Part shown: piece after piece, positions 24,587-34,052 of the stretch
Layout: every line of letters begins with the position of its first letter
Position numbering within the stretch: position 1 is the stretch's first letter
From: Winogradskyella endarachnes
Lineage (GTDB): Bacteria > Bacteroidota > Bacteroidia > Flavobacteriales > Flavobacteriaceae
Direction of reading: 5' to 3'
Length of the DNA stretch: 64,000 nt
NCBI RefSeq assembly: GCF_009741275.1
Contig: NZ_WOWS01000003.1
Coordinates: 1-64,000 of the forward strand
The notes under the pieces: model-generated
Told to the model about the DNA's origin: nothing
Database searches by the model: none
What the model saw: only the letters and a program-made list of their open reading frames with translations
Translations under genes and position numbers: made by a program

Positions 24587-25177
24587 CTATTTTTTAATAA
24601 AATCAGAAACTAATTTATATGCTTGTTCTAAAGCTTCGTCTAAATTGGAGTTAATTACAATTTCATCAAAAAGTGGTGCAGTTGCCAATTCTGCTGGTGC
24701 TTTAGATACACGCATGCTAATTTTTTCTTCACTTTCTTCACCACGTTCTTTAAGACGTCTTACCAATTCATTTAAATCTGGTGGTTTTACAAAAATGGCA
24801 AGGGTTTGCTCTGGGAATTTTCGTTTTATACGTAAACCACCAGATACATCAATATCAAAAATTACGTGTTTACCTTTAGCCCAAATACGAGAAATTTCAG
24901 TTTTTAAAGTGCCATAAAAGTTGTCTCTATAAACTTCTTCCCATTCTAAAAACTCATCGTTTTTAATTCGGTTTTTAAATTCTGAAAGTGATAAATAATG
25001 GTAATCTTTTCCGTGTACTTCATTACCACGTTTTTCTCTAGATGTTGCCGAAATAGAAAATTCTAAATTAAGTTCTGGTTGCTGCAACAAATGACGGACA
25101 ATTGTTGTTTTTCCGGAGCCAGAAGGCGCTGAGAACACTATAAGTTTACCTTGTTTTTCGTTTTTAATTTCTGACAA
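24587..25177 (-). CDS. gmk: Guanylate kinase
   Basis: 196 aa. P-loop FSAPSGSGKTTIVRHLL, the GMP-binding region SATSREKRGNEVHGKDYHYL, and the lid with RGEESEEKISMR. It converts GMP to GDP. Middle gene of the yicC-gmk-nadD run, a linkage common in Bacteroidota. Confidence 0.96.
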   Translation of the reverse strand: MSEIKNEKQGKLIVFSAPSGSGKTTIVRHLLQQPELNLEFSISATSREKRGNEVHGKDYHYLSLSEFKNRIKNDEFLEWEEVYRDNFYGTLKTEISRIWAKGKHVIFDIDVSGGLRIKRKFPEQTLAIFVKPPDLNELVRRLKERGEESEEKISMRVSKAPAELATAPLFDEIVINSNLDEALEQAYKLVSDFIKK

Positions 25178-25212
25178 AATAGGGAGTTTAGGTTGTTTAA
25201 TACTGCAATAGG

Positions 25213-26070
25213 CTATAGAACATTTAACATTTGTTCCTTTATTTTTTCGAGTTCATCTTTCATTTGTACTACTAACTTTTGCATAGGTGCATAGTTAGAT
25301 TTAGAACCAATGGTATTGATTTCTCTACCAATTTCTTGAGAGATAAAGCCTAGTTTTTTTCCATTAGAGTCGTCTGAATTTAAAGTTTGGGTAAAATAAT
25401 CTAAATGATTATCTAATCTTACTTTTTCTTCAGTAATATCAAATTTTTCTATGTAGTAAACCAATTCTTGTTCAAAACGGTTTTCATCAACTTTTTCTTT
25501 TATATCTGCAATACCTTTTTCTAAACGTGCTCTTACACCCTCAATACGATCAGGATCCATGGTAATAACCTCTTTTAATAAACCTTTTAAGGATGCAATT
25601 CTATCAATAAAATCTTGCTTTAAAATTTTGCCTTCGTCTTTTCGGTAACCGACAATTTTTGTAATTGCTTCGTTAATACCGTTGCTAATAAGCGACCACT
25701 CTTCTTCGTCAATTTCTTCACGTTCTGTAGTTACAGCATCTGGTAATCTAATTGCCATTTTAAGTAACTCTGTAGTGTCACCGTCTACCACCTCTTTAAG
25801 TTGTTTAATATACTCGTTAACAACCGTTTTATTGATTTTAGAACTGGTGTCTTCTCCTGTAATTTCTACAAAAAGTGAAAAATCTACTTTCCCTCTTCCA
25901 AGATGCTTTGCAATAAGTTTTCTTATTTCTAATTCTTTGGCTCTATACATAGAAGGCATGCGAGCGTTGAGGTCTAAACTTTTACTATTTAGCGATTTTA
26001 ATTCTATTGAGATTTTTTTTGTTGGGAGCTGTAATACAGATTTCCCATAACCCGTCATTGATTGTATCAT
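25213..26070 (-). CDS. YicC/YloC family endoribonuclease
   Basis: 285 aa from ATG 26070 (MIQSMTGYGKS, the canonical family start). An upstream ATG in frame would start inside the promoter -7 element. The N-terminal YicC domain is followed by the C-terminal DUF1732 region (ITEEKVRLDNHLDYFTQTLN, then GRKLGFISQEIGREINTIGSK-like). Family members act as RNases. First gene of the yicC-gmk-nadD operon. Confidence 0.93.
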   Translation of the reverse strand: MIQSMTGYGKSVLQLPTKKISIELKSLNSKSLDLNARMPSMYRAKELEIRKLIAKHLGRGKVDFSLFVEITGEDTSSKINKTVVNEYIKQLKEVVDGDTTELLKMAIRLPDAVTTEREEIDEEEWSLISNGINEAITKIVGYRKDEGKILKQDFIDRIASLKGLLKEVITMDPDRIEGVRARLEKGIADIKEKVDENRFEQELVYYIEKFDITEEKVRLDNHLDYFTQTLNSDDSNGKKLGFISQEIGREINTIGSKSNYAPMQKLVVQMKDELEKIKEQMLNVL

Positions 26071-26094
26071 TAAGACTTTATGATTAAAGTTGGA

Positions 26095-26102
26095 CAAAGG
26101 TA
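26095..26102 (-). promoter_or_regulatory. Candidate -7 element of the yicC-gmk-nadD operon
   Basis: TACCTTTG on the minus strand matches TAnnTTTG and ends 24 bp before the chosen yicC start. This supports the shorter start. Confidence 0.45.
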
Positions 26103-26170
26103 CAAAATTGAACGGTTTTAGAAGGTATTAAAATTTATACAAACACTTATGCGTACACAAGATACTTTCT

Positions 26171-26178
26171 TAAATTTG
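26171..26178 (+). promoter_or_regulatory. Candidate -7 element of the thioesterase gene
   Basis: TAAATTTG matches TAnnTTTG, 18 bp before the ATG at 26197. Confidence 0.45.
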
Positions 26179-26196
26179 TTTCTTTAAATTTAAGTT

Positions 26197-26682
26197 ATGA
26201 AAACGTACAAAAAACAGTTTGAAATACGATGGAGTGATGTTGATGCAAATGGCCATTTAGCCAACTCTGCATATACCAATTTTATGAGTCACGCTCGAAT
26301 GTCTTTTTTTGCAGAACAAGGCTTTTCTATGCCAGAAATTATGAAACATAATGTTGGTCCTGTGGTATTTTATGAACATATGTTCTATTTTAAAGAATCA
26401 TTTTTAGGGACGCCAATTACGGTAACTATTGAAGTCTCTGGTTTAAGTGAAGATGGTATGTTGTTTATGTTTGAACATAACTTTTACAACCATAAAGGCG
26501 AAAATTTAGCCTATTGCGAAATGCAAGGTGGTTGGATAGATTTAAAAGCAAGAAAATTAACAGGTTTACCAAAATCATTATTAGACTTGGCGCATACATT
26601 CCCAAAATCTAAAAATTTTAAAGTATTGACAAAAGCAGATACACGTAAGCATGGTATAAAGCCTAAGCCTATGGAAATGTAG
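26197..26682 (+). CDS. Acyl-CoA thioesterase, hotdog (YbgC/4HBT-like)
   Basis: 161 aa. FEIRWSDVDANGHLANSAYT contains the catalytic Asp and the N-G-H-L-x-N pattern of 4-hydroxybenzoyl-CoA thioesterase-like proteins. Single hotdog domain, cytosolic. The precise acyl substrate cannot be read from sequence. Monocistronic, with its own terminator. Confidence 0.85.
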   Translation: MKTYKKQFEIRWSDVDANGHLANSAYTNFMSHARMSFFAEQGFSMPEIMKHNVGPVVFYEHMFYFKESFLGTPITVTIEVSGLSEDGMLFMFEHNFYNHKGENLAYCEMQGGWIDLKARKLTGLPKSLLDLAHTFPKSKNFKVLTKADTRKHGIKPKPMEM

Positions 26683-26708
26683 GTTTAAAGTTTTATAAAT
26701 AAATAGTA

Positions 26709-26736
26709 TAAAATTCCTGCTCTTGCAGGAATTTTT
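26709..26736 (+). terminator. Terminator after the thioesterase gene
   Basis: The stem AAATTCCTGC / GCAGGAATTT with a short loop, then T-run. Confidence 0.8.
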
Positions 26737-26838
26737 TATTTAAAAACAGAATGTTGCTTAAAAGATTTGATATGCACATTCTGTATAAATGGCTTTAAAA
26801 CCTGGTTTGGTAAATAGCATCAATACTTTTAATACAAA

Positions 26839-27732
26839 TTAATCGACGGTTTTAGGTTTAAGTGATACTAAATACACACCCGAAAATATAAGAAGCATCG
26901 CGATAATCTTAATTGTATCCATACTATCTGCTCCCATTACCAATGCAAATAAACCAGCTATTACAGGTTGTAAATAAATAAAAACACCTACAGTTGACGC
27001 TTTAAGTTTATTTAACGCAATGGGATTAAAAAGGTAAGTGCCAAATGTTGCACCAACGACTACAAAAGCAATTGAGAAATAAACATAAGGTGAAAATGTT
27101 TCCCATTGTACCTCTTGTAATTCTTTATACCCAAAGGGTAAAACCATAAAGAATCCAAAAAGGAATAACCATTTTATAAAGGTAAATGGATGGTATTTTT
27201 TAGTTAATTGCTTAATTAAAATGACATATATACTATAGAAAATGGCATTTAAAAATATAAAAGTGTTGCCCAAAACAACATTGTTGCCAACTCTATCAGA
27301 ATCACCAAAGAGGGTTAAAGCTAAAGCACCAGAGAATGCAATAGTAATACCAACAATTTTTAAAACGGTAACTTTTTCTTTTAAAACAAAAGACGATAGA
27401 ATTAAAATAATTACTGGTGTAATCGTCGTAATTGCTGCAGCATGTATAGGTGTTGTAAGTTCTACACCTTTTAAAAAAAACAGCATATTAATGCACACAC
27501 CAAAAAGTGCTGCAATAAAAAACTTAAAATAATCTGCACGCTCTATTTTTTCTTTAGGTAACCAAATACTTATTAACCAAAATAAAATAGCTGCACCACC
27601 AACTCTTAAAATGGTTAAGGCAAAAGGTGGAACAAAATTACCGTTCATTACAATTTTTGCAAATGTATAGTTAAGTCCATATAAAACTTGAACCATAATT
27701 AATGCAAAAAGAGCAAAGCCTCTACTTTGCAT
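26839..27732 (-). CDS. EamA/DMT-family transporter
   Basis: 297 aa with about ten membrane helices in two EamA halves (one beginning near LNYTFAKIVMNGNFVPPFA, the other near NTFIFLNAIFYSIYVILIKQ). A drug/metabolite exporter by family; substrate unknown. It overlaps the 3' end of the upstream ArsC-like gene by 11 bp, so the two are translationally linked. Confidence 0.88.
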   Translation of the reverse strand: MQSRGFALFALIMVQVLYGLNYTFAKIVMNGNFVPPFALTILRVGGAAILFWLISIWLPKEKIERADYFKFFIAALFGVCINMLFFLKGVELTTPIHAAAITTITPVIILILSSFVLKEKVTVLKIVGITIAFSGALALTLFGDSDRVGNNVVLGNTFIFLNAIFYSIYVILIKQLTKKYHPFTFIKWLFLFGFFMVLPFGYKELQEVQWETFSPYVYFSIAFVVVGATFGTYLFNPIALNKLKASTVGVFIYLQPVIAGLFALVMGADSMDTIKIIAMLLIFSGVYLVSLKPKTVD

Positions 27733-28078
27733 GGATAGCCGTTTTAGCAGATGCTACAGTTTTTTTAGAATTACCTATAAATATTTGGTCGTTAAAAAGT
27801 ATTACAGGACGTTTTAAAAACGTATAATGTTCTAAAATGTAGTTTTTAAAATCGTTTTCTGAAAGTGATTTTTCTTTTAAGCCTAATTCTTTATAAAGTC
27901 TTGCACGTTTACTAAATAGGTTTTCATAGCTATCTGTAAGTGCTCGCATCTCTTCAATTTGTTGCTCAGTAATAGGTTCGGTTTTAATATCTTGTAACTG
28001 AAACCCTTCTGGTAACTCCAGTTCATTAATGATTCTAGTACAAGTATTACATGTGCTTAAATAATATATTTTTTTCAT
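27722..28078 (-). CDS. ArsC/Spx-family thioredoxin-fold protein
   Basis: 118 aa. Thioredoxin-like fold with STCNTCTRII near the N-terminus (a CxxC pair) and the family features RARLYKELGL and FLKRPVILFND. Proteins of this family act as arsenate reductases or as Spx-like regulators; the basic R triad typical of true arsenate reductases is not clear, so I leave the function open. Co-transcribed with the EamA gene. Confidence 0.8.
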   Translation of the reverse strand: MKKIYYLSTCNTCTRIINELELPEGFQLQDIKTEPITEQQIEEMRALTDSYENLFSKRARLYKELGLKEKSLSENDFKNYILEHYTFLKRPVILFNDQIFIGNSKKTVASAKTAIHAK

Positions 28079-28161
28079 ATCAGAAATCTATATAATTTTG
28101 AGATTGCAAAGTAACCGTATTTAAAGGGAATTTTAAGTACATTTAAGAAAAATAATATTTT

Positions 28162-29406
28162 ATGGATTACTATTCAATTGCCACTATATTAATTGTGTTA
28201 TCGGCAATCTTCGGCTATATAAATGTGAAGTTTTTAAAGCTTCCAATTACAATAGGATTAATGGTAATAACCATTGTTTTTACAGTTGTTTTAGTTGGTA
28301 TTGCACAGTTTGATGATACCTTACTCGTTAAGGAGCGAGAATTTATAGCATTAATAGATTTTGAAACTGTTTTACTAGATATTATGCTGAGTTTTCTGCT
28401 TTTTGCAGGTGCTTTGCACACTAATTTTAATCAATTAAAAGTGCAACGTTGGCCCATTATGGCCTTTGCTACTTTGGGTGTTTTAGTCTCTACATTTTTA
28501 GTTGGCATTACTATGTTTTACGTTCTAAAGTTGATGAGTTTTGACGTTAATTTTATCTATTGCTTATTATTTGGTGCTTTAATTTCGCCAACAGACCCAA
28601 TTGCTGTTTTAGGTATTTTGAAAAAAGCTGGAGCTCCTAAAAAATTAGAAACTAAAATTGTAGGCGAATCATTATTTAATGATGGTGTAGGTGTGGTTGT
28701 CTTTTTAACCATTTTTGCTATTGCTGCTAAACCAGATGCAGCCATTGAATTTTCGGATATCGCTACGCTTTTTGGACAAGAAGTTATTGGCGGCATTGCA
28801 TTAGGTCTTTTATTAGGGTGGGTTACCTATCGTTTAATGAAATCTATAGATAATTATGAGATTGAAGTTATTTTAACCCTAGCCACAGTAATGGGAGGCA
28901 CCATGTTAGCGCAACAGTTTCATTTGTCTGCACCTTTAGCCATGGTTACAGCTGGTCTTATTGTAGGTAATGATACGGTTAGAGATACTGCAATGTCTGA
29001 AACTACTGAGGCATATGTAGATAAATTTTGGGAACTTGTAGATGTGTTATTAAACACTATTTTATTTGTAATGATAGGTATGGAGATGCTGGTTCTTACT
29101 TTGGATGGAAAATTTATTTATGCAGGTTTATTGGCAGTTCCAATTATATTAATGTGTCGTTATATTTCTTTATTTTTACCTATTAAATTCTTTGAAAGGC
29201 GTTTAGATTTTGTACCCAAAACTAATTTAATTATGACTTGGGGCGGATTACGAGGCGGAATCTCAATTGCACTAGCGTTAAGCTTAACTGCAGAGATGCA
29301 CAGGGAATTATTTTTGGTAATTACCTATGTGGTTGTCGTTGTTTCTATTGTAGGACAAGGTTTAACTGTTGGTCCTATTATAAAACGATTAACAAGAGCT
29401 AAATAA
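28162..29406 (+). CDS. Na+/H+ antiporter (CPA1/NhaP-type)
   Basis: 414 aa, about 12 membrane helices. The ion-binding region [18 protein letters not shown] is visible, as is [17 protein letters not shown] (the ND motif) and a downstream [14 protein letters not shown] arginine motif. It exchanges sodium (or potassium) for protons across the inner membrane. It ends directly against the convergent lipoprotein gene with no spacing and no obvious terminator. Confidence 0.93.
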   Translation: MDYYSIATILIVLSAIFGYINVKFLKLPITIGLMVITIVFTVVLVGIAQFDDTLLVKEREFIALIDFETVLLDIMLSFLLFAGALHTNFNQLKVQRWPIMAFATLGVLVSTFLVGITMFYVLKLMSFDVNFIYCLLFGALISPTDPIAVLGILKKAGAPKKLETKIVGESLFNDGVGVVVFLTIFAIAAKPDAAIEFSDIATLFGQEVIGGIALGLLLGWVTYRLMKSIDNYEIEVILTLATVMGGTMLAQQFHLSAPLAMVTAGLIVGNDTVRDTAMSETTEAYVDKFWELVDVLLNTILFVMIGMEMLVLTLDGKFIYAGLLAVPIILMCRYISLFLPIKFFERRLDFVPKTNLIMTWGGLRGGISIALALSLTAEMHRELFLVITYVVVVVSIVGQGLTVGPIIKRLTRAK

Positions 29407-30126
29407 TTATTTAATCTTTAAGTAAGAATCTACAGCTTCAAACGGAATTACAAATTCAAAATACCCTTGGTCGTAAGACACAACGTCGTAAGGGTTATAA
29501 AGTAAAACGAGTCCATCGTCACTATAACCTATGTTTTCTGGTAATTGAAAAGGTTTTCCAAAGAAAAAATCTTCCATGTTTAGAGTTTCATCTTTTAATT
29601 CTGAAGCTTTTTTAAAATGGGTTTGAGCAAGTGATTTAAAATCATTTTTATTGTCGATAAAGTCATCAAGCGTTAAAATAGTTCCTGTTTTAGCATCAAG
29701 ATTCAAAAACTTAATTTGGTCATTACCATGCGCACCACCTTTAAATTCATAAGTGCTAATAACAATGGTTAAAACGGCTTCTGACTGATAAACCAGTTCA
29801 GTTTCTACATCTAATTCCCAAACAGGTTCAGAAGCTTCATCAAAATCTTTTTTAAACTCAAGAAACTCTTTGTTAAAATCTTTTAAAAGTGTTTTAAGGT
29901 CGCTTTTAGTTTCAGCAGTACTTATGGTTTCAACAATGGCATTTTCAATATTTTGATTGATTGTTTTACTAAGTTTAGTGTTGCCTTCGGCTTTGCTGTA
30001 GGTCGCTGTTATTTCGGCATCAAACGGTTCATTAATTGAAAAAGTTTCAAAAGTAGCAGGTTTAATTTCTTCAGAACAAGAGGTCAAAACAATAATAAAA
30101 ATGAATAAAGGAAGTATACGTTTCAT
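29407..30126 (-). CDS. Lipoprotein with DUF4163/DUF3298 domains
   Basis: 239 aa. Signal peptide with lipobox LTSC (C17). The rest matches the DUF4163-DUF3298 pair (VYQSEAVLTIVISTYEFKGG then AHGNDQIKFLNLDAKTGTIL, and a C-terminal FVIPFEAVDSYLK), seen in RsiV- and PdaC-like proteins that bind cell-wall components or lysozyme. Function in this organism unknown. Confidence 0.85.
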   Translation of the reverse strand: MKRILPLFIFIIVLTSCSEEIKPATFETFSINEPFDAEITATYSKAEGNTKLSKTINQNIENAIVETISTAETKSDLKTLLKDFNKEFLEFKKDFDEASEPVWELDVETELVYQSEAVLTIVISTYEFKGGAHGNDQIKFLNLDAKTGTILTLDDFIDNKNDFKSLAQTHFKKASELKDETLNMEDFFFGKPFQLPENIGYSDDGLVLLYNPYDVVSYDQGYFEFVIPFEAVDSYLKIK

Positions 30127-30196
30127 AATAAATGATGCTTATGATTTTGAAACAATAAAGGTATTATTTAGATTTAAGATAGAACGAATAATCCAT

Positions 30197-30204
30197 TAAA
30201 TTTG
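30197..30204 (+). promoter_or_regulatory. Candidate -7 element of the trans-sulfuration gene
   Basis: TAAATTTG matches TAnnTTTG, 39 bp upstream of the ATG at 30244. No clear -33 element. Confidence 0.4.
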
Positions 30205-30243
30205 TGATGATTTTAATTCGAAATTTCAAATACTTCATTAATT

Positions 30244-31383
30244 ATGAAATTCAATACAAAAACCATTCATGGAGGACAAAAACCAGATGCCGCTTATGGT
30301 GCAGTAATGCCGCCAATTTACCAAACATCAACGTTTGCTCAGTCAACGCCAGGTGGACATAAAGGTTACGAGTATGCACGTTCTGCTAACCCAACACGTC
30401 ATGCCTTAGAACAGGCATTAGCTAGTATTGAAAGCGGAAAATTTGGTTTGGCTTTTGGATCGGGTTTAGCGGCTATAGATGCCGTTTTAAAACTATTGAA
30501 GCCAGGAGATGAGGTAATTTCTACTAACGATTTGTATGGTGGCACGTATCGTTTATTTACTAAAATATATGAGGATTTTGGGATAAAATTTAATTTCATA
30601 GGCATGCAAAATGCAGATAAAATTGAAAATTATGTAACCGATAGAACCAAACTGATTTGGGTAGAAACGCCTACCAACCCAATGATGAATATTATAGATA
30701 TTGTTACAACTGCGAATATTGCTAAAAAGCATAAGGTGCTTTTAGCTGTAGATAATACGTTTGCTACACCATATTTACAACAGCCTTTAGCTTTGGGAGC
30801 AGATATTGTAATGCATTCTGCAACCAAATATATTGGTGGACATAGTGATTTAGTAATGGGAGCTTTAATTGTAAAAGATAAGGAATTGGCAGAGCGTTTG
30901 TATTTTATTCAGAATGCAAGTGGTGCTATTTGTGGTCCTCAAGATGCTTTTTTAGCGTTACGAGGTATAAAAACTTTACATGTAAGAATGCAAAGGCATT
31001 GTGAGAACGGTAAAGCTGTTGCAGAATATTTAGAAAATCATCCTAAAATTGAAAATGTATATTGGCCAGGATTTAAACATCATCCTAATCATAATATCGC
31101 TAATGCTCAAATGAATGATTTTGGTGGGATGGTCTCGTTTACAACAAAAGGGAATAATTATGAGGCATCTATAAAAATTGTAGAAAACTTAAAAATATTT
31201 ACCCTTGCTGAATCCCTTGGAGGCGTGGAGTCTTTAGCTGGTCATCCTGCAAGTATGACGCATGCAAGCATTCCAAGAGAAGAACGCGAAAAAATAGGTG
31301 TTGTAGATTCATTAATCCGTTTGAGCGTTGGTATTGAAGATGAGACTGATTTAATTGCCGACTTAAAACAAGCAATTGGGTAA
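30244..31383 (+). CDS. Cystathionine gamma-synthase/lyase family enzyme
   Basis: 379 aa, PLP-dependent fold type I, Cys/Met metabolism family. Visible: YEYARSANPTRHALEQALA, the aromatic Y of LYGGTYRLF, the PLP Lys in HSATKYIGGHSDLVMG, and SLGGVESLAGHPASMTHA near the C-terminus. It makes or cleaves cystathionine; synthase and lyase cannot be told apart from sequence alone. Monocistronic with a strong terminator. Confidence 0.92.
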   Translation: MKFNTKTIHGGQKPDAAYGAVMPPIYQTSTFAQSTPGGHKGYEYARSANPTRHALEQALASIESGKFGLAFGSGLAAIDAVLKLLKPGDEVISTNDLYGGTYRLFTKIYEDFGIKFNFIGMQNADKIENYVTDRTKLIWVETPTNPMMNIIDIVTTANIAKKHKVLLAVDNTFATPYLQQPLALGADIVMHSATKYIGGHSDLVMGALIVKDKELAERLYFIQNASGAICGPQDAFLALRGIKTLHVRMQRHCENGKAVAEYLENHPKIENVYWPGFKHHPNHNIANAQMNDFGGMVSFTTKGNNYEASIKIVENLKIFTLAESLGGVESLAGHPASMTHASIPREEREKIGVVDSLIRLSVGIEDETDLIADLKQAIG

Positions 31384-31410
31384 ATGAGTTAGGAAATATT
31401 GAGATAAAAA

Positions 31411-31443
31411 AAAAAGACCAAATATGCTTATTTGGTCTTTTTT
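31411..31443 (+). terminator. Bidirectional terminator
   Basis: AAAAAGACCAAATA and TATTTGGTCTTTTT form a perfect 14-bp stem with a 4-nt loop between two convergent genes. Confidence 0.88.
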
Positions 31444-31463
31444 TTATGTAGTATTTTGATTTT

Positions 31464-32279
31464 TTAATCTAAGTAATAAATGTAACCAAAGTTTAACCAT
31501 ACCAACCAGTCATTAGATTTGTTAGACTCTAATTGGTGGTTTAAACCATCTGCCCAATCTGTAAAATAGTATTGAAACCTTAAGTCTATCATAAAATCAG
31601 AAAGTACGGTAAGTTTATATCTTGTACCAATACTACTAACTAAAGACCAAGTGGATCCGCTCATATCATTAACGGAGCCAGCATCCCAAAGCGAATAAAA
31701 GTTATTTGGGTCGTCTGGGTTTCCTACATCATTTGGGTTTAATGGGTCGGCACTTACATAATCTGTATATGTCTCTGGTCTATAAGAAACGTAATGCGCA
31801 CCAAAACTTGCAAAAGGAGCAAATTTATTTATACCAGCAGCAAAAGCTCTAATACTTAAAGGAAAGAACTCTAGTTGCATACCAATATCCCAATTTTGGG
31901 CTTCACCAGTATGGCCTCTTAATCTTTCAGAATCATCAGAAACTTTATTAGAATCTACCCAGTCTCCAAAATGCGATAGTGCTGTTTTGTTCCAAGAAAT
32001 TTCACTTCTTAACTTAAAGTGATCATTAAAATATTTATCAGTAGTATAACAGTTACAATCTGCTCTATATGCAAAATTAACATAATGAACAAGACCTAAT
32101 CCAATACCAGAGTTACCTACATTGGTTTCTAAATCTGATCGTACACCGAAATCAGATTGAAAAGTTACTGGTCCTGCAATAACACCAATTTCGTGAGAGA
32201 AACCTAACTGTGCATATCCTATCTGAATAGATAAGAAAAATACAAACGGAACGATTAATTTTTTTATGTTATGGATCAT
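31464..32279 (-). CDS. Outer-membrane protein of unknown function
   Basis: 271 aa with a signal peptide (cleavage after IGYAQ). Alternating beta pattern and a C-terminal aromatic residue fit an outer-membrane barrel; DCNCYTTDKYFNDHFKLRSE is a distinctive Cys-containing stretch. It resembles flavobacterial proteins annotated as THC0290_0291 family, whose role is unknown. Start at ATG 32279. The 304 bp upstream, shared divergently with gdhA, holds the gdhA promoter and otherwise nothing I recognise. Confidence 0.75.
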   Translation of the reverse strand: MIHNIKKLIVPFVFFLSIQIGYAQLGFSHEIGVIAGPVTFQSDFGVRSDLETNVGNSGIGLGLVHYVNFAYRADCNCYTTDKYFNDHFKLRSEISWNKTALSHFGDWVDSNKVSDDSERLRGHTGEAQNWDIGMQLEFFPLSIRAFAAGINKFAPFASFGAHYVSYRPETYTDYVSADPLNPNDVGNPDDPNNFYSLWDAGSVNDMSGSTWSLVSSIGTRYKLTVLSDFMIDLRFQYYFTDWADGLNHQLESNKSNDWLVWLNFGYIYYLD

Positions 32280-32454
32280 TTAATTTTACATTAATGAATA
32301 ATTACCGAGCAAATATATAAAAACTCGACGAAATACAAAATAAAACGGATAAAATGCACGTGATCTCATTTATAAATTAATTTTGTCTAGGTCAGGGAAG
32401 AAAAAAACATTTTGAGAATAATAAAAAAAAACACGCATATTTTTAGAGATAACG

Positions 32455-32462
32455 TATATTTG
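32455..32462 (+). promoter_or_regulatory. Candidate -7 element of gdhA
   Basis: TATATTTG matches TAnnTTTG, 121 bp upstream of the gdhA ATG, implying a long leader. Confidence 0.4.
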
Positions 32463-32571
32463 CACGCCATATATTGTAATTCAATAATTTTGATGTCATA
32501 TATTGGTTTTTATACAATCCTGGCAATGTAATAATTGTTATTACCGCCAACAATTTAAACATAATTTGTAA

Positions 32572-33927
<1,356 letters not shown>

Positions 33928-33949
33928 ATAGTTTATAAATATTTATAGT

Positions 33950-33981
33950 AAAGCTTCTACAGAAATTGTAGAAGCTTTTTT
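33950..33981 (+). terminator. Terminator of gdhA
   Basis: The stem AAGCTTCTAC / GTAGAAGCTT with a short loop and a T-run. Confidence 0.88.
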
Positions 33982-34052
33982 TATGACATAATATATGATA
34001 TTCTCCATAGTTTCGTTACTATTAAATATCTTTGACCAAACTTAATTTACGA